This document shows, in pieces, positions 38,366-50,402 of a stretch of DNA of 64,000 nt; within the stretch, counting starts at the first letter, position 1, and each line of letters starts with the position of its first letter. Made by a program: the position numbers and the translations under genes. The notes under the pieces were generated by a model. It worked only from the letters and a program-made list of their open reading frames with translations. It ran no database searches and was not told the origin of the DNA. Location: contig JARHVA010001923.1 in assembly GCA_037957365.1 (NCBI GenBank), positions 1,957,501 through 2,021,500 of the forward strand. Direction: 5' to 3'. Origin of the DNA: Torreya grandis (lineage: Eukaryota; Streptophyta; Pinopsida; Cupressales; Taxaceae).

Positions 38366-40640
38366 CTGATGTTAAAAAAAATTATAGTATTTTAAAACAT
38401 AAAATAACTGAAAGTAAATGACTAAAAGGGAAATAACTAAAAATTAAATGTGATTCATACCTTGAATTACCTTTATTTTAGGATGATTATCTTCTATGTT
38501 ATTATTTTTTATTGTGGACGGTGTAGAAACTACTTTTGACAAAACCAAGAATACAAAACTAAAGAGCAAAAATAAACAAATGTAGGAAAGCCAAGATAAC
38601 TAGAGCTACAAGGATGGGATGTACTTAGAAATTTGGAAATTTGAGGCAATAAGTGTTATGTTAGACCAAATAACCAAGTCAAAAAATAAGATTAAATCAG
38701 GTAACCAAAAATCCAAGGCTACTAAAGACCAAAAAAATCAAACAAGTAAACCTTAAGTAAGAAAGGCAAACTCACCAAATCAAACTAAGGATAAATGTCA
38801 AAAAGGATGGTAATCAAACATTGAATGTAAAATTAGTAACAATCCTTACTTAAAAAAAGTAGTAAAAGTGAAAAACAAACTAGTAAAACAAAATTGATGA
38901 GTGAGCAGTAACAATCCTTATCTCACTCAAAAATGGAAAAAGGTACATAAAAAAGGAAAACAACATTGTTGAATGAGAAGTAACAAACCAACCTCACTTA
39001 ATAATGGAAAAAGGGTATGATCTCAGTTATCTATAATAGAAGGATAGTAAAATAATGATAAATGGTAAGAAAAAAATAAAATAAGTTTAGTAATGTAATT
39101 TTATGGTGTAAATAAGGTAATCCATAGTTACTCAAACATATTTTTTCACTTTTAAGGATAGATAAAACTAAAATAAAGTAATGCTAGCATGTTTTTAAGA
39201 GGTGAAGAATAAGGAATTAGAGAAGAGGGAAAATAAATTTAGAATCATAATTTGCATATCAAGGGGGAAATGAAATGGGTGGAGGGAAAAATGAAGGAGA
39301 AACCAAGGTAGAGGAAATATTTATCAAAGTTAAGACACTCAAATTAGGTTTGTCAAAACAAGAGGAATTTAGAACTGAAACACTATGAAGAACTTCTCTT
39401 AGCTACACAATTCTTAGGTCAACAAATTAAGTATATAGATCATCCTATGAAGGGTATATGAATGAAAATTAAAATGGACCTACCTTCCCACAACATGTTC
39501 CCCATTATTTAGGACCCCTTAAAAATCCATCGATCTACTTCAAAGATTGGATACTTGCATGAGAAAGTATGTTGCACCATAGAGTTTGTTGAATTCTCCT
39601 ATTCCAATCTACTAGCCTACTAGACCCCAATGGACCTTAGCTCTATGTGAGGCCAACTAAGGAGTTTGAACTTCAATTAGAGCTAGGAGATGTGCTTGTA
39701 ATCACATATTTTAGTGTGATTTTGACTTTTGAGATTTTTATGTTGCCTTTTGTATATCATTGCCTTTTATTCCAAATGATTTGGATTTTAACTTTCTTGA
39801 TGGGTTTTTCTATTTTTGCTCCATACATATTTGGAAAAATAGACATGGGTGCTAAAGATGACTTTCATTTGAATACTTGGGACTTTGTTTCTAAGAGAGA
39901 GAACTTCAAAGAGCATGGGGTCTAAGAGTCTCATAAATATAGGTGAAATAAAAGTGCTATCTTGACTTCAACCTTATTTTATCCAATGTGAAGTGAAAAA
40001 AAGGGGAAATCAAGAGGAATGACATATGAAATAATTTGAATTGCTTAAAATCACAAAAAATGTGATAAAGGGTGAAAAAAAGGATATAATGATAGTAAAT
40101 TATGATTAGTTATTATAAAAATAATTGAAATGGAGGAAAACATGCTAATGTGCAAATTCCATCTACCAAAAGAAGCAAAAGCTAAAGTTGAGAACAAAGG
40201 TCAAGAATAATTTATTATAAAAAGATTGACAAGGTGGTAATTTTATGAGGAGGGCTACATCCTATCCATGGTATTACATTGTAACTCATAAAATAGAAAC
40301 CCACAAAGGTGCCAAAAATTATTGGAAACATAAATAAGATAATAAAAATATGGTATTTTATGAGAAATATTGGGTCTTATCCATGATTTTACAATGCAAC
40401 TCACAAAAGATAAATCTAAGGGATGTAAAAAGGTCTATAAAAAGAGTATGAAATGAAGAAGACTATGTTACATCATGAGGAAAACTAGGTCCTATCCATG
40501 ATTTTATAATGTAAGTCATGAAAGAGAACAAGGAAACCCAAAGACCAAATAGGAAGGACTAAAGGTTTATAAAAAGAGGGAACTATTGCAGAGGGAGATA
40601 TATGTGTAAGTGACCTAAAAAAGTGTTAGATAGATATAGA
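38366..40640 (-). other. 3' UTR of the minus-strand Tat-like element
   Basis: About 2.3 kb separates the end of integrase from the 3' LTR. The sequence aligns, as reverse complement, with about 60060-62800 of the right element, including AAACTACTTTTGACAAAACC (38528-38547). The open frame at 39647-39925 on the plus strand is antisense to the element and not supported. No polypurine tract is obvious beside the LTR. Tandem repeats occupy its pol-proximal part. Confidence 0.7.
40230..40600 (-). repeat. Three tandem repeats of about 120 bp in the 3' UTR
   Basis: Units starting near 40236, 40362 and 40479 share (A/T)GGTC(T/C)TATCCATG.(T/A)(A/T)TTA.A(A/T)TG.AA(C/G)TCA(C/T).AAA. The same repeats, in reverse complement, occur at 60657-60980. 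Tandem repeats in the 3' UTR are a known trait of Ogre/Tat elements and a source of plant satellites. Confidence 0.75.
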
Positions 40641-41760
40641 TAAAAGGCATGAAAATAAATAAATGGTTAGGCAAATTAATTTTTGAGGAATTGTGTGTTT
40701 GTGGGCTCTTTAAAAACATGGATTTCATTGGTTTGAAGGTGATAAATGCTTGGACCAAGAATATCTTTGACTAAATAAGGGCCCCACAATTTTGGGGTAG
40801 ATTTACCTTATTTATCATGGATGTAGTATAATTTAAGGACAAGATCACCAACATTAAAAGTGTGGACTTTAACATGTTTATTATGTTATCTGACAATATG
40901 AGTCTTGTATTGGCAGTTGTGTTGTAAGGCAAAAAAATGGAATTCATCAAGGAGATTGAGGGTATGAAGGAAAGCTTTACATAATTATTCATCGATAATA
41001 ATACCATGAAGAGATATATGAAGAGAGGGAAACTCAAATTCCAATGGAAGAACTGACTTAGAACCATAGACTAGAGAGAATGATGTTTCTCTAGTGGTAG
41101 TACATATGCTAGTCCAATAAGCCCAAAGAGTAGGGTAAAGATGAAGGTGTCAATCTATGTGGGTTTCATGAATTATCTTTTGGAGATTTTTTTTGATAAT
41201 TTTGTTAGTATACTTAGCTTGGACATTGCATTGTGGATGATAAGGTGTACAAAATTTGTGATTGATCTTGAATTTATCATAAAGTTATTTGGCATGCTTA
41301 TTTTTGAAATTACCACCATTATCTGAAATGATGGTATAGGGAACACCAAAATAGAAAATAATTTGATTAAGAATAAATTTGGAAATGGTATGACTGGTAA
41401 CATTAACAAGGGTCATGGCTTCAATCCATTTGGTAAAATATTAGGTAATGGTGATGATAAAAACATGCCCATCTTGAGATCAAGGTAATTTACCAATGAG
41501 ATCAAATCCCCATGTGCAAAATGGTGGAGATTTAATATTTTAAAGTTTGACTGGAGGTGCATGGATTATATCATCATGAAGTTGGTAAGGAGTACACTTT
41601 TTAGCAAGTTTAATTACATCATGTTCAAGAGTAGGTGAAAAGTAACCCATATATAGGAATTTTTGGGTTATAGCATGTCCACTATAGTGGCCATCAAAAA
41701 TTCCCCCATGTGCTTGTTCAAGGAGAGGAAGGACCTCATCTTGCATAACACAATGAAGGA
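40640..41760 (-). pseudogene. Ty3/gypsy integrase of the minus-strand element (broken)
   Basis: Reading leftwards, the zinc-binding region is EQAHGGIFDGHYSGHAITQK with CTPYQLHDD, where the second Cys of the final pair is Tyr. The core gives FCTWGFDLIGKLP, YFTKWIEAMTLVNVTSH, GVPYTIISDNGGNFKNKHAK and PYHPQCNVQAKYTNKIIKKN, so the two Asp residues are present but Lys replaces the catalytic Glu. The C-terminal part reads GDLVLKLYYIHDK and GPYLVKDILG (about 40785-40850). The open piece at 41540-41746 is in the true frame, whereas the one at 40771-41067 is a shadow. Integrase is the last pol domain. Confidence 0.85.
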
Positions 41761-42009
41761 AGATACCCTTAGTATTACAATAGTAAAGGATGTTGTGTTA
41801 GAATACATACTTAAAATCTTGTTTATGAATACATTCTCATGAGAGTCTAAGTTAGAAGAATAAGTTGGATGTTCCAAGAATTGAAAAATGTCTTGATACC
41901 ACATGCTTTATCAAATGGTAATAGCCTCAATGTGGAAAATAAGTGAATCTTGTGGTTGATTAGAAGATGAATATTTTATTATTTGTATAATAAAATTAAT
42001 ATTGGAAAG

Positions 42010-42430
42010 AACTTAATGGGGATGAAAGAGAGAAGTTGAATATGCAAGAGAAGAATCAACAATGGAATTTCAATCTCTAGGGATAGGATCAATAGTGAAA
42101 GAGATGAAATCATTGACAAGAGTGGTTTCAATTTGATGATAGGTAATGATATTCTCACTTTTACATTGGTAATAACCATTTACTTGGTGGAAAATAAGTT
42201 GATAATCACCTAAATCATGTAGGTATTAAATGTCTAAGTCAAGAGCAGTTCTCATGCCTAAGATTAGAGCTTCATATTTATCCATATTATTGGTGACATC
42301 AAAGGTTAAGTGAAAATATAAAAGAATGATCTTACTAAGAGGACTTGTAATAATGCAACATACCCCATCTCCTTGAAGGAATTTAGCACCATTGAAGTGT
42401 AGGGTTCAAGTATCCTCATGTAAGTCTAAA
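42010..42430 (-). pseudogene. Archaeal-type RNase H, downstream of RT (broken)
   Basis: The minus-strand reading is TLHFNGAKFLQGDGVCCIIT, then FHLTFDVTNNMDKYEALILG, MRTALDLDI, HDLGDYQLIFHQVNGYYQCK and FTIDPIPRD followed by SIVDSSLAYSTSL. This is the additional RNase H of Tat elements. Of its catalytic residues, the first Asp has become Asn (FNG), while Glu (KYEAL), the middle Asp (GDYQL) and the final Asp are kept. It lies between the gypsy RNase H and integrase, unlike the element at 15-21 kb, where the same kind of domain precedes RT. Confidence 0.8.
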
Positions 42431-42639
42431 TTAATTTCAAGAAGTTCTTTGATAACTACTTTAGATTTAGTAGTATCAGATGGAATAAAGGATTAATCAA
42501 GATTATTTGATTCAAGATCAGTGGTAAAGTTATGAAAATAATATTGAAGGGAAATAACTTGATTAGGACTTTCAATGTAAAGGATATTATTATCTAGAAG
42601 ATCATATTGAAGGGGATAAGTAGTTGGCATAGGAGATAT

Positions 42640-42990
42640 AACAAATTTATTATATATGACTTAGCTTATTAAAAAAAAAAGTGATGATATATAGATCAAA
42701 TTACATAAGTAGTTTCCATTTATCATTCATATCTCTGGGAAGAAAAGCTTTGGAGAAGAAGTGACAAAGGGGGCTAGAATGAATGATGACATAAGTAGTT
42801 TGATAAAGCATGTAATGGTGAAGCTTTTGAAATATGAAATATATGGTGAGGTAATCACATTAAATTTTGGTATAACATGTTTCATAATTAATGAGGGATT
42901 GCCTTATTATTATATATCATACTCTCTTTCAGTATCATCATGTTGGGTAAGCATTATCCCAACTAATATAGGTGTGGAAGAAGCATATAG
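42640..42990 (-). pseudogene. Gypsy-type RNase H of the minus-strand element (degenerate)
   Basis: The reading includes INYETCYTKI, YLTIYFIFQKLHHYMLYQTT, YVIIHSSPLCHFFSKAFLP, then KWKLLM*FDLYIITFF and AKSYIINLLYLLCQL. These follow the Tat gypsy RNase H and its spacer to the archaeal-type domain. The TDAS motif of active enzymes is not present, as is usual for this domain in dual-RNase-H elements. Confidence 0.65.
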
Positions 42991-43059
42991 AATCTAGGGT
43001 CAATCATTGAAAGGAAGATGAAGTGTAGGCGGATGAAGAAATGAATAATTCATATTATC

Positions 43060-43960
43060 AAAGTATTTTTGACAAGGGTCCATCCATTCTAGATTAGTAC
43101 CTCTCTTGTGGAGAGAATTGATGGAATGAATGTAATAATCAATTTCATGGAAAAATCATCTAATTACCCCAAGTTTTCCTTAGTATGTATGAATGTCAGG
43201 AATAGAATGAGGAATGGGCATGTTGACAATAACACTAATCTTATTTGGATCAACATCAATGCCATGAAGAGAGACTAGGAATATCAACAATTTACCAAAT
43301 GTGAAACCAAAGACACATTTGTAAGGACTAATTTTAACTCAATATTTAAGAAGGTGATCAAAGATGATAACAAGATATAATAGATGATTCTAATGAATTT
43401 TAGATTAGCAATGAGATCATCCACATAAGTTTCATCTATTTTATGGATAATATCATTAAATATGTGAGTCATCACTCGTTGGTAAGTGGCTCTAACATTT
43501 TTAAGACCAAAGGGCATTTTGACATAGTAATAGGTGCCCCATTTTGTGGTGAAAGTGGTCTTATGTTAGTCCTCGAGGGCAATGTGAATCTAATTTTGAC
43601 CCAAGAATCCATGCATAAGAGATAAAATTTTGTAACTAGCTATGGAATCTATGATGGCATCTATTAAATGTAAATGGAAGTTTTCCTTAGGACAAGTGAT
43701 GTTAAGATTGTATAAATAAATACAAATATGAATGACCATAGTGACTTTTTTATGAATGGGAACAATGCTAGAAACCCATTCAAAATAATCTACTAGTTTG
43801 ATAAATTTAGCATCGAGTAATTTGATGATTTCCTTATGACATAAGGTGGAAACCTTAGGTGGAAATAGCCTTTGATTTTGATTCAAAGGTTTAGAATTAG
43901 GATAATTAATGATATTATGCACCACAATGCTAAGGTTAATATTAGTCATGTCCTCAAAGG
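43060..43960 (-). pseudogene. Reverse transcriptase of the minus-strand element (broken)
   Basis: The open piece 43590-43949 reads CHKEIIKLLDAKFIKLVDYF, EWVSSIVPIHKK and KILSLMHGFLGQN. The next piece (43284-43517) reads MPFGLKNVRATYQRVMTHIF then NDIIHKIDETYVDDLIANLK. YVDD is intact (about 43410-43425), but the first catalytic Asp is His (LMHGF). A stop follows GQN and another splits the hairpin region. The domain has the usual order and spacing of gypsy RT. Confidence 0.85.
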
Positions 43961-43964
43961 ACCA

Positions 43965-45165
43965 AGAAAAAACCTCATGATACTTGTCAAAGAATAAGCT
44001 AAAATAATCATGTTTAGTAGGTGAGAGTTCATGAGAGATAGTAATTGGTTGAGAACAAGATTGAGTACCATATTCAATGCAAGTGGTTTTTTTTTATAAG
44101 CATGGCACTAGCATCTTGAAAGTGATATGGTGCATTAAGAAAGGAATAAATTGGATTAGCTTTAGGATCAATGCTATCAAAAAAATTATTAAAATAAGGG
44201 GTTTTAGTTTTAAAATTCCCAAGTTTATGATGTTGTTGAGGAAGTTGTGGTTCTCGGTCATGAAGTATTTCAAGAATGACTTCATCACTCAGAAAGGTGG
44301 GAAGAGGACCATAATACTCAACATATACTTCAAGATCTAGAATTTTATTAGCATGGCTATCATACTCAGAATGTATCTGATAGACATAGGTTACTTTGGT
44401 ATCTAGTGTAATCTTAGAAGTATGGGAAGTAAATAAATAAAAAGGGATTGAAATGTTGGTGGGTTTAGTGGTGGGGGAAGGATCATATGCAATGATTGGA
44501 TCAATAGGCAGTAAAGAAGATGTAAGAATTTATAGAGATTTATAAGGTGTGATTTTCTCTACCACCCAAGGAGTATTAATAAGTGGAGAATTTGTAGGAG
44601 TCACATGACCCTCATGATCAGATTCATGATCCAAAAAAATGGTATGGACATTCTTATTAAAAGCATGACTTTGAGCTAAGGTTTTTTGATAATGTTAGAC
44701 ATCTAAATATTGAGATTGAGCATAGGCCATTATATAATTGTCATCATATGTTAGAAAAATTGTACATGCTTGAGAATCAAGGGGATTTTAAGAAATGAAA
44801 TACCATATTAATGAACATACAAGGAGACATTATGAGAGGATCTTGAAATAATTTGGCCACTCTAAAATCATTACAAGTATTTTTGGTCCCTAGGTAATAA
44901 ATAAGGAGGAATCCACTATGAAATTTAGGGAGGTATCTTGGTAGTATTACAAGTTTGATGTAATTCATTAGGTTCATCATCATTAGAATCCACAAGAGGA
45001 ACTAGTAAATCAAGATTCATGTTGATGAACTCAGGTAAAGGAACACTATTGATCTTAGTAATTATAGGAATATGATATTGGGATTTAGGATTAGGAAGTT
45101 GAATACTCCATGGGTTGGAATCAACTTTATGCTTATCCTATTTACCATTATATAAGAATTTAATG
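43965..45165 (-). other. Protease-RT linker of the minus-strand element
   Basis: About 1.2 kb lies between protease and RT. No known domain is visible. Open pieces here (for example 44777-44995) are weak and probably represent the long spacer found in Tat-type pol. A poly-T/A run sits near 44090. Confidence 0.45.
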
Positions 45166-45169
45166 CATT

Positions 45170-45490
45170 GGCTATCAAAAGAATAAATGGCCCTCATTTG
45201 ATGAGTTTAGGGGCGACCAAGGAGTAAGTTATAAGGGTAAATCAAGGACCATAATCTTAGTTCAAATAGTCTTAGGTCCAATGGTTAATATAATCCAAAT
45301 GAAAATAAGTAGATTTTGATTAGTCTTATCAAAACCATGATATGTAAGATGGGTTTGCTTAAGATGATCCTTATTATAACCAAGTTTTTGAATTAGCCAT
45401 AAAGATGTCACATTAATACTAGAGCCTTAATCAACTATAAATTTATAGATAAGGGTAGTATTAATGGCTATTTTAATAAAAAGTGGTGGA
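45170..45490 (-). pseudogene. Aspartic protease of the minus-strand element (broken)
   Basis: The minus strand reads KFIVD*GSSINVTSLWLIQK with the catalytic Asp codon near 45430 followed by a stop where Ser, Thr or Leu is normal, then HLTYHGFDKTNQN. The second half reads YNLLLGRP*THQMRAIYSFD and SQCIKFLYNGK (about 45230-45150), matching the LGRPWIH block of Tat proteases. The stop in the second half is at the expected Trp. Confidence 0.75.
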
Positions 45491-45989
45491 TCATCAAAAT
45501 GAAAAAAATGCATCATTGATCATGTACCCTTCAAGAAATTCAATAGAAGGCTTGAAATAAGGACATATGGTTTTAATGGTATTTACATTGGTAGGTTGAG
45601 ATTATATAAAAGGTGTTTCTTCATCAATAGAGGATGTATCTTAAATTTCTTAGAGTTTTACATAAGGAACTTATGATGATAGGGTGAATTACGAACTAAA
45701 TCCATAAGTGGAATATTGCAAGGCATAGAGTTAATTTCTTCAAGAAAATTCCAATGAGATTTAGAAGAACAAGTGCAAGGTTTAGGAGGTAAAGTATATT
45801 TTTAAGGAATAAATGTGGTTGGAGGTTTAGAAGGAGGAAGTGGTTCCTCATGGAATTTTGAATCAAGATTAGTAGAGGTAGTGTCTTTAATAATCTATTC
45901 TTTTAAAGATAGATTCTTGGCTTTGGTATTAAGATCTTTGTGATTCAACTTGTGATGATAGTTAACATTGGTAGTGTTAACATATTGAG

Positions 45990-47600
45990 AGTTGTTATAA
46001 TATTAATCATAATTAGCATAAATGGCACAAACATCCTTGGTATTTGGTTTATTGTTGGTTATAGAAAAATATTGTTGGTTATTTGAGGTAGGAGCTTGTT
46101 GCTTTTGAGAAGCGGTGATGTATTTTTGATGGTGAAGGTTTATCATGGATTCATGATTAAATGAATCACCAAGCATATAAGAAACAAAAAATTTAGTGAG
46201 ACCTCTACAAGATTCATGGTAATGACCAATGTCATCATAGAACCAATAAAATAGATTAGGGTCATACCACTTAGGTGGATTGTTAGGATAGGTGAAAGGT
46301 TTAGATGGAAGTAAGAGTTGTTTCATTTTATACATAGAAAGTGGTGTGTAAGAAGATGAAGGGATGTTAGTTTTGACAACTCCTATTTTGGTTTATGAAG
46401 TATTACTAGTGATAGTATTTGGAATGCTCCTTTTAAAATTTTAGGATTAGGTTCAAATTGCTTCATGAGAAAGTCTTGATGTTTAGCTTGATCAAGAGTT
46501 TTATTAAGTGTTTGAGGAGTAAAGGTTTGAACCTTATATTAGAGAGAAAGATTAAAATTAGTAATAAAGAGTTTAAATAAGTTATCATCAGTCATGTTAT
46601 GGTCAAATTTATGGGCCAATGATTTCTATCTTTTGATAAAGTCATGAGATGATTCAGTGAGAGATTACTTAGCATTGATGAAATGGCTAAGGCAATTTTT
46701 AGGAATATCATTGTGTTGAAACTCTTTAACTAAATGATTGACCAAATATTCAAGTTGCCAAATAGAATGTTGGGGTAATTGGTTGAACCATTTTAATACA
46801 TCACCAGTGAAAGTTTTGATTAAAATTCTAGTTGTGGTGAAGGTATTAGTTTGGATCCACTCTATGTAAAGGTTGTTAAAGGCTTTTATAAATGAGGTAG
46901 GGTCATTAGTCCCATCATAATTGATAGTTGGAGATATGTTACCAATATAAATAGACACAATAAAGGGGGATAAAGGCTCATTTTGAATAGTTTTAAGCAT
47001 CTTTTTATTCATTATGGGTTGAGGATCAACATTACCTAAGGCATCTCTAAGAGGTGGAAGAATGTAATTAGGATTAACTTTAGGATGAATACTTAGAGAT
47101 TAGTTAGCCATATTAATAAAATGTTGTTAAATTTACATCATTTGATTGGTGATAGAGTTTTTCATTATATTCATTTTTTGGATAGCTTGGGTAATAAGTT
47201 GAGTTATATCTGGAGGTGGGTTGGTGTTGGTAAGAGCACTCCTCAATTTGGTATTATGGGGAGGATTATTAGAAGATGGATTATTAGTGGGATTGTTGAT
47301 TAAACTTATGTCAATTGCTCCCATATTAGTTTGAATATTTTGAATACGATAAGTATCTTGGTAAGTATAGAAAGGATTAGACCCATCAACTTCATCTTGA
47401 GGTGTGATTTTCACCATGTTACAAGTCATGGATGAAGGAGGGAAAGAGGTTTCCAAAGAGGGATGGTGCTCTTGGGAGGAAAAGAGAGGGAAAAATGAAT
47501 ATCCCATATAGTATCCAAATGGATTCAAATTGTCCAAGAATATTATGATAGGAGAATTCATTATGACTGTAGATAAATGAATAGAATTGTAATAAAGGAA
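45990..47600 (-). pseudogene. Gag of the minus-strand Tat-like element (broken)
   Basis: Three long open pieces follow one another. 47133-47561 is a Pro/Asn-rich N-terminal region with PPPDITQLITQAIQKM near its end. 46665-47012 holds the gag core: SIYIGNISPTINYDGTNDPT, SFIKAFNNLYIEWIQTNTFT and GDVLKWFNQLPQHSIWQLEY. 46003-46335 has a decayed zinc-knuckle region with PNLFYWFYDDIGHYHESCRG, where some Cys are replaced by Tyr or Phe. The frame between them is broken by stops. Size and order match Tat-type gag. The leader upstream, toward 49233, carries the palindromic motif array. Confidence 0.8.
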
Positions 47601-47619
47601 AAATAAAAAATTGAACCAA

Positions 47620-49233
47620 TAAATAAAGAAGCTAGAAAATAGTACAGAGTCAATGGGTCAACCTAACATAAGAAACAAGGGTTAAAAATTATACAGGGTT
47701 TATTAGGTTGACCAAGAATAGTAGACAAAGGCTAAAAAAGTGTACAAGGTCAACTAGGTTGAACAATCACAACATACAAAGGTTAAAAAAATGTATAGGG
47801 TCGATTGGGTTGACCAAGCACAACAAACATGGAAGAACAGACTGTCTATGATAGACTATGTCAACTAAAATGACTATTTACTAAAACAATAATGATTTTC
47901 CAAGTACTTAGAAAAGTAAGAACTAAATGGAAATAAACAATCAATTGGATCAATGAGGTTGATCCAATTAAGGCACACAACAAAAACCTTACACCAATGC
48001 TAGCTAATTTAAGTTTTTACAATACAAAATATAATTGAACAAAGAGAAAAAAATTATCTTAGAAATTAAAATATAGCAATGTGGTCAACCTAAATGTTGT
48101 TAAATTATTAGAATATTAATTTAAATGTGATGAGGAGTTGGTTATAAGCAAAGAACTAGAAATTAATCCAAGGATTGTTTTGAGACATTTGGGCTAAAAG
48201 GGATCTATATTGGCAATGGTACGTGCTTGGTATTGGGGCCTACTCCCTCACTTCATACACCAAAGAGATAAGGGTGTCAGGTGATTAGCCATAATATACC
48301 ATTAACCACGTATTTAAACTTGGCTAGAAACCTAAGTCAGCTTCCCCCTTGGTGATGAAATCCAAGTAGGTTGGCCTTGGGTAGACAATTATTAAAATTC
48401 TTGTTAAGATTTTTTGATTTGGTCATGTGTGCATAAAATAAAAAATAGTGAAAATAAATGGTATGTTAAAAACCACCTAATTAGACTATGTGATATATTC
48501 TAAGCATGCAAGCAATAAGAAATGAAAGTGTGAGCTAATTACTAGTATATAAAGGTTAATTCAACCTTTAAAACATGGTATAATGTCAATGCAACTGATA
48601 ATGTGTACACATAATACAAAATAGAGTTGAGAGTTTCACCTATATACTAAAAAATTAATAATGTCAACAAAGTTGACTTATTTATCCAAATATAATGCAA
48701 AATATAGAACTAGGTTAATAGGGTCAATCTAGTTAACTGTATAGAGGCAATTTTAAAGACTAAAAACTATGAAAGGAAAGACTATAAGGAAAGAGAGAAA
48801 GGATAGAAAGGAACCTTGATGGGTTTTAAGATGTATAAAAGTGATATTTATATCAAATAACCTTGATAAATGCTTGCAAATTTTGCTAATAAGGTCGACT
48901 AGGTCAATCTAGCTTTATAAAAGCCTGTTGTTGAGTGCCTAAAACGTATAGAGTCGACTGGGTTAACCTAGTAGTCTAAAATGGATGTCTAAAAGTTTTA
49001 AAAACTATACTAGGTTTATTGAGTTGATCCAATAGCTTGTACCTAAAAAAGAACTTGTACCAAAAAAACAAAATCATATGGATGTAACTATGTGTTAAAC
49101 CTATGCACAAAAGTTAGAACTATGTCGATACAGTCAACCCAGTATTGTGAATATATGATAATAAAAAAGATAAAATAAATAAATAAGTGAAACAAACACT
49201 ACAAGGGTTATATTCATGTTAGTTTCACCAAAC
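47620..49233 (-). other. 5' leader of the minus-strand element with palindromic motif array
   Basis: The leader between the 5' LTR and gag contains scattered copies of a motif close to GTATAGGGTCGACTGGGTTG followed by ACC, an imperfect palindrome. Examples are 47748-47764 (GGTCAACTAGGTTGAAC), 47799-47815 (GGTCGATTGGGTTGACC), 47944-47968 (two perfect 10-base arms ATTGGATCAA/TTGATCCAAT), and decayed ones near 47654, 48680, 48895, 48953 and 49020. The right element has the same array at 58586-59977. No reading frame is supported here. Confidence 0.75.
49213..49230 (-). promoter_or_regulatory. Candidate tRNA primer-binding site
   Basis: Three bases inside the 5' LTR edge, the minus strand reads TGGTGAAACTAACATG. 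The corresponding place in the right element (58431-58448) reads TAGTGAATCTAATGTGAA. A TGG start at this position is what a primer-binding site should show. It could be a C-to-T decayed form of a tRNA-Arg type site known for Ogre/Tat elements, but the match is too weak to name the tRNA. Confidence 0.35.
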
Positions 49234-50268
49234 TGTATGAAATAAAAAATGCATCATGTCTATAAATCAATCCTCGCTCGAAGAAGATTGAGCATACATA
49301 CACTTTTGATTGGGAACATATTTGTTAAGTGGGAGCTTTAACAATATGGGGATCCATTAGACCTGATTAGGAGATCATTTATCACAATAAACTATGTTAA
49401 TTAGGGTTCCAAAGCCTCTAATCTAACACAATAACCCTAATGGGGTCCTAGGTTTTGATATTTCACCTAATTTAATAATAAGAAAATTAAATCTAATCTA
49501 GTTCTCACAAAATATTGTGGCACAACATGAGGGGTTAGTAAAAAATAAAAACATTTATAAGAGAATATGAATTAATCTAAGTATGAGTAAGACCCTAATA
49601 CATGGAATGTAAAGAGTAATATTATTTAAATCTAATACTTGTGCTACTTCTATCTACTAAAGAGAGGAACAAAGTTAGAGAACACTTACCTGAATATAAA
49701 CCTATCAAGACTTAATATCTCTATTAAAAAATGGGATTATAAATAGGTTTTTTTGGTTTTTAAATATCACTAAGAAAGGCCAAACCATCTAAGACTTATC
49801 CATAAGACTATATTCTCCAAGTAGAAACCCTAAGCTAAGACTCCTCAAGTAGAATGGTGGAAGACTAGATTGTATAAAAGTACAAGTGAATAATAAATCT
49901 TGATTGCATATTGAAATAATGATGAAATTATCTTATATATATAGGTATATTTAACCCTAAACCCTTCTATAAATTTTGGTCAATAGGGTCAACCCAATCG
50001 ACCTAGCATAATTTCTACAAATAATTCACTAGGTCCTAAGCTAGATCAGCCAAAAGCTAACCTAATTCCTAAGAGAAAATATCATAAAACTATATAATTT
50101 TGACCTAGTTAACCTATTAAAAATAATATATAAAATGGAATTAGGGTGAGGAAAAAAGGGATGGAAAGAGGAAAAGACTAGAGGAGTGTGCAAAGGATGA
50201 GTAATAACTTAGGGAATGGTTTTTAGGAGTTGGTTGGAATGGTAATATGTGGAAATAAGGGATAAAAT
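49234..50268 (-). repeat. 5' LTR of the minus-strand Tat-like element (outer end disrupted)
   Basis: Alignment with the 37098 LTR starts at TGTATGAAATAAAAAATG and runs to about 50268 (AATAAGGGATAAAA). Beyond this, only a TA/CA microsatellite and a short ATCATGTGTT near 50401-50410 resemble the expected LTR end. The LTR carries a GGTCAACCCAATCGACC motif at 49987-50003. Differences from the 3' LTR are numerous, which dates the insertion as old. Confidence 0.8.
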
Positions 50269-50294
50269 GTTGGAAAGTTGTCAAATATGTCATG

Positions 50295-50298
<4 letters not shown>

Positions 50299-50353
<55 letters not shown>

Positions 50354-50360
50354 TATACAT

Positions 50361-50393
<33 letters not shown>

Positions 50394-50402
50394 TATATAT
50401 AT
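50299..50402. repeat. Compound microsatellite (TA)n(CA)n(CATA)n(TA)n
   Basis: A run of TA (about 50299-50334) passes into CA (to about 50352), then TACA tetranucleotides (to about 50387), then TA again. It sits where the LTR consensus has a short TATGTGTATACATATA stretch, so it seems to have grown from that seed. Translations of it in any frame are not genes. Confidence 0.95.

Noticed and set aside
39647..39925. 92-codon plus-strand open frame
   Set aside because: It lies antisense within the 3' UTR of the minus-strand element, and the homologous 61260-61560 region has no matching protein-like conservation.
40771..41067. 98-codon minus-strand open frame
   Set aside because: Wrong frame: the integrase C-terminal motifs (GDLVLKL, GPYLV) are in another frame of the same strand.
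47654..49140. Reading the palindromic motif array as a terminal inverted repeat of a DNA transposon
   Set aside because: The motifs are short, many and scattered in a leader between an LTR and gag, not paired at the ends of a unit.
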